Made by a program: the position numbers and the translations under genes. From CAYLLT01 sp964591605 (GTDB taxonomy: Bacteria; Planctomycetota; Phycisphaerae; UBA1845; PWPN01): 12,660 bases of DNA. The notes beneath the pieces were generated by a model, which saw only the letters and a list, made by a program, of their open reading frames with translations, was not told the origin of the DNA and did no database searches. This document shows, in pieces, positions 1-6,604 of the stretch. The DNA is taken from assembly GCA_964591605.1 (NCBI GenBank), contig CAZQEN010000225.1:1-12660 (forward strand), in the 5' to 3' direction. How positions within the stretch are numbered: position 1 is the first letter of the stretch; every line of letters begins with the position of its first letter.

Positions 1-1810
1 CTTCGAGGGCTCGGCGGCGCCCCGTTTGCGGCCAGCCGTTGCAGTCGAGATCGGGCTCACACTCGTCGGGCCGCAGATTGGCGTTACAGTCGAGGCTGAC
101 GAGGTTCGCGATATCCGTGGTGTCGAGAACGCCATTGCCGTTGCAGTCGTTTTGCGATTCGTAGGCTCCCATGTCGGCGATGGGAGCGGACCCTGCCCCC
201 GTGTCGGGAACGCTGGGTTCATTGATGCGGCGGGGGCGGCCATCGAGGTCGATCGCTATCGAGGCGATGGCCGTGTTGTTCGCGGCATCGATACCGGGGG
301 ATGAGATGAGCAGCCGGAGGTTATCGTCAGCGGTGCCCACGAGGTTGTCGGCGCCATCCGGATCCACGAACCGCGGGTCCAGTCCGATGTTATGCGTGCC
401 GCCGAGCGAGCCGTTCCAGCCTTCGACGCAAGTGTAGTTCACGGTCGGCGCGGGTGCGCCTGACATGACGTGGATCTGGCTGCTTTGGCCGTAGCCATCG
501 GGGTCGCTGTTGCGCCAGAATATGCAGTTGTCGATCAGGACGCTGGCTGGAGTGCCGGTGCCCTCGATGGTGAGGCCGCCGCCCCGGCCGCTGGTGCTGG
601 CCGCGGCGGTGGCAGCCGCATTGCCGTAGAAGGTGCAGTTGACCAGCCGGTTCGGCTGCGTCGACTTCGTGCATGTGGTGTAATCGACGTCCAGGTGGAT
701 CGCGCCGCCGTCACGGCCGGCCCGGTTTCCGCTGAAGAGGCAATTCCGGTAGGTGACCGAGCTGGCCATGGAGAAAACCGCTCCCCCGCCGTAGTTGGCG
801 TAGGGCTGCGAGGATGCATTTCCCACGAATGCGCAGTTGTCGACGGTGCCAATCATGCCGCAGCCGATGGCCAGCGCGCCGCCGCCGGCCGATGAAACAT
901 TCCCGATGAACCGGCAGCGGGCGATCTGGAAGCCGGTTCCGCTGGCGATGTGCACGGCGCCGCCGTGCTCAACGACACTGCCGGATCCGATGAAGCCGAC
1001 GTTGGAGATGAACTCGCAATCCAGGATCTGCAGCGACGAACTTCCCTGTCCCTGGAGGGCAACGCCTCCCACCGCCGTATTGCCCTCGAATCGACAGAAG
1101 CGGACGATGCTGGAGGAATTCTCCAGGATCACAGCGCCGGTGCTGGACGCGCTGTTCCCGTTCCCGATGAAATCGCAATACTCGATCAGCGGACTGCCTT
1201 GCTTCACGTATGCCGCGCTCGCTCCGCCGAAGCCGAGGTTGGCGCCGAGGTTGGTCACGAAGCGGCAGCGGCGAAGCGTGGGACTGCCGGACGAGACGAA
1301 AATGCCCCCGCCCTGCCCGCGGTCGTAGTAGCCGTAGGCGAAGTAGGCCCGGCCGCCGGTGACCGTAAAGCCGTCGAGCACGGCGCTGCTGCCGACGCCG
1401 CTGCCGGTCACCACATGATAGCTGTTATCGGAGCCGTTGCTGAAATTCGGACCGTCATTGCCCAGGAGGTCGCCCGACAGGATGGTCTCGTGTGCCGCCG
1501 GATCGCGCTGGCCGGCGTCCGTTTCTGTTCCGGCAAACCCGCCGAGGATGGCGACGCCGGTTCTCAACTGGAACGTCTGATTGCGATCGGTGCCGGTCGT
1601 GGGTTTATACGTTCCCTGTGCGGCCCAGATCTGGTCGCCCGCTGAGGCCGCCGCCAAGGCCGACTGCAGGCTCACGAACGCGTCCTGCCAGGTCGAGCCA
1701 TCGTTGGAGCCGTTGGCGTCTGCCTTGACCCGCCACACCGCGCCGGAGAGCAGTGGGCAGAAGGCCCACGTCACCACCAGCGCACACAGAAGAGGTTTTA
1801 GGTGTCGCAT
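1..1810 (-). CDS. Secreted right-handed parallel beta-helix protein with dockerin-like Cys repeats (C-terminus beyond window)
   Basis: An open frame runs from ATG at 1810 to the left edge without a stop, giving 603 residues. The upstream GGAAGAAG is a plausible ribosome binding site. Residues 1-24 form a signal peptide (basic start, hydrophobic core, cleavage near LSGA). The mature protein opens with VKADANGSNDGSTWQDAF, the usual start of planctomycete choice-of-anchor/pectate-lyase-like beta-helix proteins. Between residues ~182 and 434 the motif CxFxxN recurs nine times (CRFVTN, CDFIGN, CRFEGN, CEFISN, CRFIGN, CAFVGN, CLFSGN, CTFYGN, CIFWRN), each with a GGG-rich turn nearby, as expected for solenoid coils. 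From residue 555 come DCNGNGVLDTTD and DCNANLRPDEC, calcium-loop-like segments typical of planctomycete surface proteins. No catalytic residues are recognised. The role is likely extracellular, in adhesion or polysaccharide binding, but this is inference. The last ~15 residues (PQTGRRRALE) fit the repeat pattern poorly. Confidence 0.85.
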   Translation of the reverse strand, partial: MRHLKPLLCALVVTWAFCPLLSGAVWRVKADANGSNDGSTWQDAFVSLQSALAAASAGDQIWAAQGTYKPTTGTDRNQTFQLRTGVAILGGFAGTETDAGQRDPAAHETILSGDLLGNDGPNFSNGSDNSYHVVTGSGVGSSAVLDGFTVTGGRAYFAYGYYDRGQGGGIFVSSGSPTLRRCRFVTNLGANLGFGGASAAYVKQGSPLIEYCDFIGNGNSASSTGAVILENSSSIVRFCRFEGNTAVGGVALQGQGSSSLQILDCEFISNVGFIGSGSVVEHGGAVHIASGTGFQIARCRFIGNVSSAGGGALAIGCGMIGTVDNCAFVGNASSQPYANYGGGAVFSMASSVTYRNCLFSGNRAGRDGGAIHLDVDYTTCTKSTQPNRLVNCTFYGNAAATAAASTSGRGGGLTIEGTGTPASVLIDNCIFWRNSDPDGYGQSSQIHVMSGAPAPTVNYTCVEGWNGSLGGTHNIGLDPRFVDPDGADNLVGTADDNLRLLISSPGIDAANNTAIASIAIDLDGRPRRINEPSVPDTGAGSAPIADMGAYESQNDCNGNGVLDTTDIANLVSLDCNANLRPDECEPDLDCNGWPQTGRRRALE

Positions 1811-1855
1811 GGCTTCTTCCCACAATGTGATCCACCTCCACCGGCCCCGGGCTCC

Positions 1856-1884
1856 ATCTTACCTGTACCGGCTTCTGAGGCCAA
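1856..1884 (-). promoter_or_regulatory. Possible sigma70-type promoter for the beta-helix gene
   Basis: On the minus strand TTGGCC (1884-1879) and TAAGAT (1861-1856) are separated by 17 bases, each matching four of six consensus positions. The predicted start lies ~45 bases before the ATG at 1810. An imperfect inverted repeat (ACCTGT 1861-1866 / ACAGGT 1884-1889) brackets the same bases and could be an operator. The match is moderate and could be chance. Confidence 0.35.
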
Positions 1885-2017
1885 CAGGTGATTCGCTCAC
1901 CCTGACGCCACGTCACGGCCGGATCGATTGCGCCGGTCTTTCGCCCGGACATTCCCCTGCCGTTGCGAGGATAGGCAAGAGAGTACTGGTTACAACGCTC
2001 CGACTTGCGGAGAGCGG

Positions 2018-2314
2018 TCACGGGCTGCGGGGGAGGACTTCGGCGCGGGCGATGAGAAGGTAGATGATGGCGATGGCCGTCAGGGACAGGGCGGCGCCGA
2101 CGCGGGACTGGGTGCGGCGGGCGGAGGCGCCCGTAGCGTCGCGGGGTTGTTTGCGGAGGTCCCAGAGGGTGAGCCCGGCGAAGGTCAGGGAAAAGATCGC
2201 GGCGTACAGCGTGGCCGTCACCCACACGTCGCCGAACAGGCGCCGGAAGAACACGATCGCCAGCGCCCCCGACAGGGAGGCCAGACCCAGCCACACGGAG
2301 AGGAGAGCGAGCAT
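2018..2314 (-). CDS. Small membrane protein with three predicted helices, unknown function
   Basis: This 98-residue protein has hydrophobic stretches at about residues 2-22, 33-51 and 71-90. A short polar, Arg-rich loop (about 52-70, LRKQPRDATGASARR) lies between the second and third helices. That pattern, and a purine-rich GGGGGA about ten bases before the ATG, favour a real gene over the overlapping frames on the other strand. No family is recognised. It lies 107 bases downstream of the UVR-motif gene on the same strand, so co-transcription is possible; no promoter of its own was seen. The gap contains a 12-base perfect palindrome (GGTCGGCCGACC, 2346-2357) of unknown meaning. Confidence 0.65.
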   Translation of the reverse strand: MLALLSVWLGLASLSGALAIVFFRRLFGDVWVTATLYAAIFSLTFAGLTLWDLRKQPRDATGASARRTQSRVGAALSLTAIAIIYLLIARAEVLPRSP

Positions 2315-2421
2315 GCTGAAAGAGGGTCCCCCGTCAGGTGCCGGCGGTCGGCCGACCCTCCGGCCGCGTTGGCTTCACCGGGGTCTGCCGCCGTTCGGTG
2401 ATTCGAGGGTCGAGTGATTGC

Positions 2422-3195
2422 TCAGCCATCGCTCCGCTCGCGCCGCAGGAGCGACTGAAGCTCGTCGCGCAGCCGGGCCGCGTCCTCGTAGCGCTCTTCG
2501 GCCACCGCCCGATTCAACTTTCGCCGGACAGTCGCCACCGGGTCCGCGGGCAGGTGCCGGCGGATCTCCTTGCGCAGCGCCCGCAGGATCTGCGACTCGC
2601 CGCTGTAGCGGTAGGCCCTCGGCTCGCCCATCCGCGAGAAGATCTCCTTGAGCGACTTGAGGCCGGTCTCGACGTGCGCCAGCGCCGTGCGGAACTGGCC
2701 CTTCTGCATGGCGGAGAGCGCCTTGCTCCGCACGTTCATCATCACGATGTACGGACGATACTGTTCGAGGGCGTAGCGGTCGTCGTCGCTCCCCGAGTAC
2801 TTGGCGCACAGGTCCAGGGCCTCCAGGTTGCGCTTCGTATCGCGAACCACGGCCTCGTACTCTTCCAGCACGAAGTTGGCCAGATATCGCTGGTAATACT
2901 GCAGGGCTTCCTCCCGGATCTCGCGGCATTCCTCGCCGTCCAGGACAAAGCCCAGGTCCGTCCCGTTGCGCCGCTGGTGCGCCTCCACCCGCTTGAGCTG
3001 ATATTCGAGGAAAGATTCGTGGTCGTAGGGCCGGCGTCCGTCGGGGCGGCCCTCTACTTCCATCTGCAGCACCCCGAGGTCCACGCGCATCTGGATTTTG
3101 ATCCGGTTGTCGAGCCCCTTGATCTTGCGAACGTTGATCTGCCCTGGCTCATACGGCCAGTCGTCGGTAATGATACGCAGATCTCTGGATGGCAT
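2422..3195 (-). CDS. UVR (UvrB/UvrC) motif-containing protein
   Basis: This 257-residue protein ends in a UVR motif at residues ~222-250 (core AEERYEDAARLRDEL). In UvrB and UvrC this motif forms a helical hairpin that joins the two proteins; it also occurs in McsA and in many proteins outside DNA repair. The N-terminal part (about 13-50, including RIKIQMRVDLGVLQMEVEG) looks like a beta-rich domain shared with planctomycete proteins of the same length. Residues ~88-190 are strongly helical (EEALQYYQRYLANFVLEEY, then HVETGLKSLKEIF) and resemble a TPR-like scaffold. No nuclease or helicase motif is present, so this is not a UvrB or UvrC homologue as a whole. The start is supported by GGAGAG six bases upstream and by a good promoter at 3272-3300. 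An adaptor role is plausible; the function is not known. Confidence 0.85.
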   Translation of the reverse strand: MPSRDLRIITDDWPYEPGQINVRKIKGLDNRIKIQMRVDLGVLQMEVEGRPDGRRPYDHESFLEYQLKRVEAHQRRNGTDLGFVLDGEECREIREEALQYYQRYLANFVLEEYEAVVRDTKRNLEALDLCAKYSGSDDDRYALEQYRPYIVMMNVRSKALSAMQKGQFRTALAHVETGLKSLKEIFSRMGEPRAYRYSGESQILRALRKEIRRHLPADPVATVRRKLNRAVAEERYEDAARLRDELQSLLRRERSDG

Positions 3196-3271
3196 GGTTC
3201 TCTCCGGTCAGCCGTTAGTGGTTCTGCCCGTGGGGAATGGGATGAACCTCCTGCGGCTCTGCTCTATCTGG

Positions 3272-3300
3272 ATGATAGGGTCTCGCACCCCTCATTCCAA
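3272..3300 (-). promoter_or_regulatory. Sigma70-type promoter for the UVR-motif gene
   Basis: On the minus strand TTGGAA (3300-3295) is followed after exactly 17 bases by TATCAT (3277-3272), which matches five of six -10 positions. Transcription would start near 3265, leaving a leader of about 70 bases before the ATG at 3195. The leader contains GGAGG with no start codon behind it, so it is probably not a second gene. Confidence 0.5.
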
Positions 3301-3467
3301 CATAATAGTCGCATACAACGCCGCGAAACCTTGCCGGACGACCGGGCGTTACCTAAGCTATCGGACGCAGCCAGGGGTCTGGCCGCAGTCCCGTTCTCAG
3401 GTATACGTCCCGGACAGCGGGGCGGGGGCACCGTCGCCGCGGGGTTGATTGCAGTAAAATTTTAATC

Positions 3468-3472
3468 GGAGG
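3468..3472 (+). promoter_or_regulatory. Shine-Dalgarno site of the redoxin gene
   Basis: GGAGG sits eight bases before the ATG at 3481 and is among the strongest ribosome binding sites in the window. It fixes the start and suggests high expression. An AT-rich run (TAAAATTTTAAT, 3455-3466) precedes it and could include a -10 element, but no matching -35 was found at the right distance. Confidence 0.7.
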
Positions 3473-3480
3473 TTTCTGTC

Positions 3481-4092
3481 ATGCGAACGCGCATTCTGGT
3501 GGGGCTCGCTCTGGCGGGTCTGATCAGCGCCGGGTTCTATTTCCGTACGCCGGTCGCCCGCGCCGCCAACGAAGGCGATGCGGCGGCGGCCAAGGCCGCC
3601 CTGGGGGAAGCCGCCCCTGACTTCACGCTCAAGAACGAGTTCGGCAAGGAGTTCAAACTCTCGGAATTCAAGGGCAAGGTCGTCGTCCTCGAGTGGCTGA
3701 ACCCCGACTGCCCGGTCAGCAAGGACCATCACGTCCGCAAGACGATGCAGGACACCTACAAGAAATACGCGAAGGACGTGGTCTGGCTGGGCATCGACAG
3801 CACCAGCGGCGTCCAGGCCGAGAAAGAGCGTGTCTACGCCGCGGAGATGGGCATGGCCTATCCCATCCTGCTGGACGGCGACGGCAAGGTCGGGCACTCC
3901 TACGGTGCGACGAACACCCCGCACATGTTCGTGATCGACAAGCAGGGCAAGCTGGTCTACATGGGTGCGATCGACGACAAGGGCAGCACGAACTACGTGT
4001 CTGACGCCGTGCAGGCTCTGCAGAAGGGTGAAACCATCGCGAAGCCCAAGACCAAGGCCTACGGCTGCAGCGTCAAATACGCTTCACGATAA
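3481..4092 (+). CDS. Exported redoxin / AhpC-TSA family thioredoxin-fold protein
   Basis: This 203-residue protein carries a signal peptide (residues 1-28, ending ARA) and would act outside the cytoplasmic membrane. The peroxiredoxin-like domain starts at AAPDFTLKNEFGKEFKLSEFKGK (44-66, quoted as the family landmark around APDFTL). The nucleophilic-Cys loop is NPDCPVS, with Cys77 and Ser80 where thioredoxins have CxxC. The cis-proline loop is TNTPHMFVID with Pro147. A second cysteine, Cys196, lies in the C-terminal YGCSVKY, a tail I associate with planctomycete redoxins. Cys77 and Cys196 could form the working disulphide, which would make it a two-Cys peroxiredoxin-like or thiol-disulphide enzyme rather than a TlpA reductase. 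Substrate and partner are unknown. No operon partner is adjacent; the downstream stretch has no gene but two strong hairpins. Confidence 0.88.
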   Translation: MRTRILVGLALAGLISAGFYFRTPVARAANEGDAAAAKAALGEAAPDFTLKNEFGKEFKLSEFKGKVVVLEWLNPDCPVSKDHHVRKTMQDTYKKYAKDVVWLGIDSTSGVQAEKERVYAAEMGMAYPILLDGDGKVGHSYGATNTPHMFVIDKQGKLVYMGAIDDKGSTNYVSDAVQALQKGETIAKPKTKAYGCSVKYASR

Positions 4093-4142
4093 CCGTCCGC
4101 TGGTGCCGCCTCGGCAGACCGACCCGGCATCGCACCCAACGC

Positions 4143-4169
4143 TCGCGCGTGGGACTCTGCCACGCGCGA
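4143..4169 (+). terminator. Strong hairpin, possible terminator of the redoxin transcript
   Basis: TCGCGCGTGG (4143-4152) pairs perfectly with CCACGCGCGA (4160-4169) around a seven-base loop, about 50 bases after the redoxin stop. There is no T-tract, so it is not a textbook intrinsic terminator. It could stop transcription together with the next hairpin, or protect the mRNA 3' end. Confidence 0.45.
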
Positions 4170-4202
4170 CGTGGATGTGACAGGTGCCCCGACCTCGACG
4201 CG

Positions 4203-4226
4203 CGCTGGTGAAATCCTTCACCAGCG
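4203..4226 (+). terminator. Second strong hairpin after the redoxin gene
   Basis: CGCTGGTGAA (4203-4212) pairs with TTCACCAGCG (4217-4226) around the tetraloop ATCC. It is perfect over ten pairs and starts 34 bases after the previous hairpin. No T-tract follows. As the stem sequences differ, these are two separate hairpins and not copies of a repeat. Confidence 0.4.
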
Positions 4227-4431
4227 TCGTATCTTCCCGACGAACCCGCCATCGCGGCGTCGCGCACCTCCGCCCCCCTGCGGCCAGGTCGGTGACCCCG
4301 GCGTCGCCCTTTGCCTCGTGGTCCTCGGACCGCGGCCTTCGGCCCGGGTGACGATGATCCGTCATGCTTCGTCCGGAAAAGCTTCATAACTTCACGCGTG
4401 GCTGTGAGTTTTGACGAATCCACGATCATCT

Positions 4432-4460
4432 TTGACCTCGCCGTCAGTTTTCACTATACT
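4432..4460 (+). promoter_or_regulatory. Strong sigma70-type promoter with no gene directly downstream
   Basis: TTGACC (4432-4437) and TATACT (4455-4460) lie 17 bases apart, each matching five of six consensus positions, the best pair seen in the window. The predicted start is near 4467. The spacer contains GTCAGTTTTCAC (4443-4454), a 10-of-12 match to GTGAGTTTTGAC at 4404-4415, so a regulator may bind both. Confidence 0.6.
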
Positions 4461-4466
4461 GATGGA

Positions 4467-4532
4467 TGAGGCGTAACCCTAGCTTTGGGAGAGAGAAGCG
4501 GCGATCGACTCCAATCGGTCGCCGCGTTTTTT
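4467..4532 (+). ncRNA. Candidate small RNA of about 66 nucleotides
   Basis: The unit lies between a near-consensus promoter (4432-4460) and an intrinsic terminator ending at 4532. The predicted RNA has a 5' part with a small CCC/GGG hairpin (CCCTAGCTTTGGG, 4478-4490) and an unpaired purine-rich linker GAGAGAAG, then the terminator stem. A purine-rich single-stranded segment before a terminator is common in trans-acting small RNAs, but that is analogy only. No SD-plus-start combination lies inside. The family is not recognised. Alternative readings are a terminated leader (attenuator) for something downstream, although the next gene begins 520 bases away. Confidence 0.5.
4498..4532 (+). terminator. 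Rho-independent terminator
   Basis: An 11-pair stem (GCGGCGATCGA 4498-4508 with 4515-4525, one G-T wobble) closes a six-base loop CTCCAA. It is followed by G and six T (4527-4532). This is the only classical stem-plus-T-tract terminator found in the window, and it points rightward, the same way as the promoter 38 bases upstream of its stem. Confidence 0.8.
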
Positions 4533-5051
4533 ACGGCCCTGTGCGCGGCAGGCAAGCGCGACTGCCCGGATAGATCGTCTGACGCGCCGCTGAACAGGTT
4601 GCCGTGACACTGTGATCTGATTCACAGGCCCGGACGCAGTCCCCTCGATACCACTTTGCCGGTGCGAACGGCTCACCTTTACGGGCGACTGCCGCGAGGT
4701 TCAGATTCCACAAGACATCGTGAACACGACCGATCAGGACCTGCCCTATGCGGTCGGCGACTGGGCGTTTCCCGGGGTAGCTGAGTGCCTGTGCCGTCAG
4801 GCGGCCCGCGAGCCGTCAGCGCGGGTTCGTTGTCCGTACCAGCTACGAGACTTCCAATCCACGCCCCGGATTCCCGGATCGACGTCCTACCCCAAGGGTC
4901 ATGCTTCGTGGGCCTCGGATTCGGGTCTCCGTCTGGGTGGCGGGAGTCCGACTGCGGCCTGGAGTGTGCCGATGGTAAGGATGGGCCTTTGCTGCGCTTG
5001 CGGGGCCTCGATGCCCGTCGTAAATTGGCACACCTGCTGAAAGGCGCGGTC
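4533..5051. other. Gene-free stretch before the methyltransferase gene
   Basis: No supported gene. A frame from GTG 4720 to 5040 is open for 106 codons, but it has no recognisable domain and no clear SD; the opposite strand is equally open, as expected at this GC content. The methyltransferase frame is also open upstream to 4785, but that part is low-complexity and unlike the family. No clear promoter for the methyltransferase was found. Confidence 0.4.
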
Positions 5052-5702
5052 ATGCAGGAAAACACAACGCGGAACATCTACAACGTCTGGTCCTATTTCT
5101 ATGACGTGTTCTGGCCGAGCATCGTCCATCGCCGGACCACGCGCGCGATCGAACGCATGTACATCCGGCCCGGGGAGCGCGTGCTGGACATCGGCGTGGG
5201 GACGGGGCTGGCCCTGGCGTCCTATCCCTCTCATGCCAGCGTCACCGGTATCGATCTGAGCGAGGGGATGTTGCGCCGTGCCCGGCGCCGCGTGCAGCAG
5301 AGCCACATGCACTGGGTCAAGCTCGTGCTGGGCAACGCGTTGGAGCTGCCGTTCGAGAACCAGACCTTCGACCATGTTCTGCTCAGCCACGTGATCACGG
5401 TGGTGAGCGATCCGGTCAAACTGGTCGAAGAAACCCGCCGGGTGACCAAGCCCGGCGGACAGATCGTGATCATCAACCACTTCCGGTCGAGCAACCGTGT
5501 GATTGCCGCGATCGAGAAATGGCTCTGCCCGCTCTGCCAGCATCTGGGCTGGCGAAGCGATCTGTGCCTGCAGGAGCTGCTCGACGAGACCGGGCTCGAG
5601 GTGGATTTCCGCTACAAGCTCGATCAGGTGGACCTGTTCCAGACGGTGTTCATCACGAATCAGCCCGCACCGCGGCCGCAGAGCGCCTTTGCTGCCGCTT
5701 GA
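5052..5702 (+). CDS. SAM-dependent methyltransferase, PmtA-like (phosphatidylethanolamine N-methyltransferase type)
   Basis: This 216-residue class I methyltransferase has motif I VLDIGVGTG at 44-52, the acidic ribose-binding motif at GIDLS (66-70), NALELPF at 95-101, and the FDHVLLSHV strand at 106-114. The opening YDVFWPSIVHRR followed by VLDIGVGTGLAL and TGIDLSEGML closely resembles bacterial PmtA enzymes. These transfer methyl groups from SAM to the head group of phosphatidylethanolamine on the way to phosphatidylcholine. UbiE/COQ5-like enzymes share the fold, so the substrate is not proven. The start at 5052 is chosen because GAAAGG lies about eight bases upstream and homology begins right there, although the frame stays open further upstream. 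The C-terminal ~15 residues are low-complexity. It stands alone; no phosphatidylserine synthase or decarboxylase is next to it. Confidence 0.75.
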   Translation: MQENTTRNIYNVWSYFYDVFWPSIVHRRTTRAIERMYIRPGERVLDIGVGTGLALASYPSHASVTGIDLSEGMLRRARRRVQQSHMHWVKLVLGNALELPFENQTFDHVLLSHVITVVSDPVKLVEETRRVTKPGGQIVIINHFRSSNRVIAAIEKWLCPLCQHLGWRSDLCLQELLDETGLEVDFRYKLDQVDLFQTVFITNQPAPRPQSAFAAA

Positions 5703-5807
5703 CTGCGTCGGCGGCCCGTTCAAGGGCTGTGCAGCGCCCGCCGGCTCCGACGGCTGTCCATTCAGGGATCGAACCGCGTCGACTCAGGCACCGGGAACTG
5801 CTCCCGC

Positions 5808-5835
5808 TTGACATTTCCCGCCCCCGCGCTATCTT
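5808..5835 (+). promoter_or_regulatory. Sigma70-type promoter for the thioredoxin-like lipoprotein gene
   Basis: A perfect TTGACA (5808-5813) is followed after 16 bases by TATCTT (5830-5835, four of six). The predicted start near 5842 leaves a leader of about 50 bases before the ATG at 5892. The position between two genes and the perfect -35 make it likely. Confidence 0.55.
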
Positions 5836-5891
5836 CACGTCGCAATCGGTGATCCCACGTAAGCCTGCCGGGCGGGGGTTCCTGTATCGCC

Positions 5892-6401
5892 ATGAGTCAG
5901 GGGCGTACGATACGCCGCGCTCGCCGTGACCGCCTTCGGACGAGAGCATTCGGACTGACGCTGTCTGTCCTGGCGGCGGCCGCCGGCTGCAGCGACTATC
6001 GCTGGACGAGCGAGTACGAGGAGGCGGAAAGCCGCGCGCGCCGGCAGGACAAGCACCTGTTCATCTTCTACAAATCGTGGCTGAGCAACGATTCGAACCG
6101 GATGCACGGGGACGTGCTGTCCGACCCTTCGGTGGCGACGCACCTTCAGGACACAGTGAATGTCCTGCTGGAGAAGGACTCGTCGCCTGAGTACGGCCGC
6201 TACATGCTCAAGTATGGGGTGACCTCTCCGCCCGCGTTTGTGATCGTCGCCCCGGACGGAGCCTATCAGGTGCGGACGGGCTTCATCCCGCGGGACCGCT
6301 TCGTCGAGTTCATCGATTCGGCCAAGGCGCCCCGGCCGCCGCGCCCGATCCGCCCGCCGGCGGCGGCCGCCGCCCGTCCTCCTCCCAGGCGCGTGCCCTG
6401 A
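5892..6401 (+). CDS. Lipoprotein with thioredoxin-like fold lacking the redox cysteines
   Basis: This 169-residue protein has an Arg-rich N-terminus, a hydrophobic stretch (19-32) and a lipobox-like AAGC with Cys33, so it is probably lipidated and anchored outside the cytoplasmic membrane. Residues ~42-141 read as a thioredoxin_7/DUF255-like domain: a helix (EYEEAESRARRQDK), strand HLFIFYKSW, the usual active-site position, then a cis-proline segment TSPPAFVIV (Pro113-Pro114) and strand GAYQVRTG. Where thioredoxins have CxxC this protein has WLSNDSN (63-69), and Cys33 is its only cysteine, so it cannot do thiol-disulphide exchange by the usual route. A binding or chaperone role is possible. 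The last ~25 residues are Pro/Ala/Arg-rich. The SD is weak (GGGGG about 12 bases upstream). The Lgt at 7047-8186 is the enzyme type that would modify it. Confidence 0.75.
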   Translation: MSQGRTIRRARRDRLRTRAFGLTLSVLAAAAGCSDYRWTSEYEEAESRARRQDKHLFIFYKSWLSNDSNRMHGDVLSDPSVATHLQDTVNVLLEKDSSPEYGRYMLKYGVTSPPAFVIVAPDGAYQVRTGFIPRDRFVEFIDSAKAPRPPRPIRPPAAAAARPPPRRVP

Positions 6402-6537
6402 CTCGATCGGGCAGGTCTCCACGGACGCCGGAACGCTTCATTGCGCGTTTGCGAGTTCTCGGACCTGCAGCGCGCCGGCTCTTCGCGCAAACTCACAAGC
6501 CGGTCGCACACGATGCAGTTTCCTGTCGTAAAAGCGA

Positions 6538-6567
6538 TTGGCGCAGCAATCGCGCTTGACTTATAAT
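6538..6567 (+). promoter_or_regulatory. Sigma70-type promoter for the GroES-like gene
   Basis: A perfect -10 box TATAAT (6562-6567) has TTGGCG (6538-6543, four of six) 18 bases upstream. The predicted start near 6574 gives a leader of about 30 bases. No CIRCE-type inverted repeat (TTAGCACTC-N9-GAGTGCTAA) is present, so HrcA control is not indicated. Confidence 0.6.
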
Positions 6568-6604
6568 CCGGCCGTCGTCGCCATCCGTTTTCAGAGGACC
6601 TGCC

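Larger units (their letters stand above)
4093..4431. other. Gene-free stretch after the redoxin gene
   Basis: No convincing gene is seen on either strand. Overlapping open frames here are Arg/Pro/Gly-rich and lack family features or ribosome binding sites. The stretch holds two strong hairpins (4143-4169 and 4203-4226) and a 12-base element at 4404-4415 that recurs at 4443-4454 inside the next promoter. Confidence 0.5.

Noticed and set aside
4466..4573. A 35-codon Arg-rich open frame starting at the predicted transcription start of the small RNA unit (a leaderless peptide).
   Set aside because: The intrinsic terminator lies inside it and there is no stop codon before the terminator, so a terminated RNA would carry no complete frame.
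4720..5040. A 106-codon frame before the methyltransferase gene.
   Set aside because: It needs a GTG start without SD, has no recognisable domain, and the opposite strand is open over the same bases, as expected at high GC.
4785..5051. An 89-residue N-terminal extension of the methyltransferase frame.
   Set aside because: The extension is low-complexity and unlike the family, whereas ATG 5052 has an SD and family similarity begins there.
5765..5785. A T-loop-like GGTTCGATCC on the minus strand.
   Set aside because: Only two of the five T-stem pairs form and no other tRNA arm is seen.
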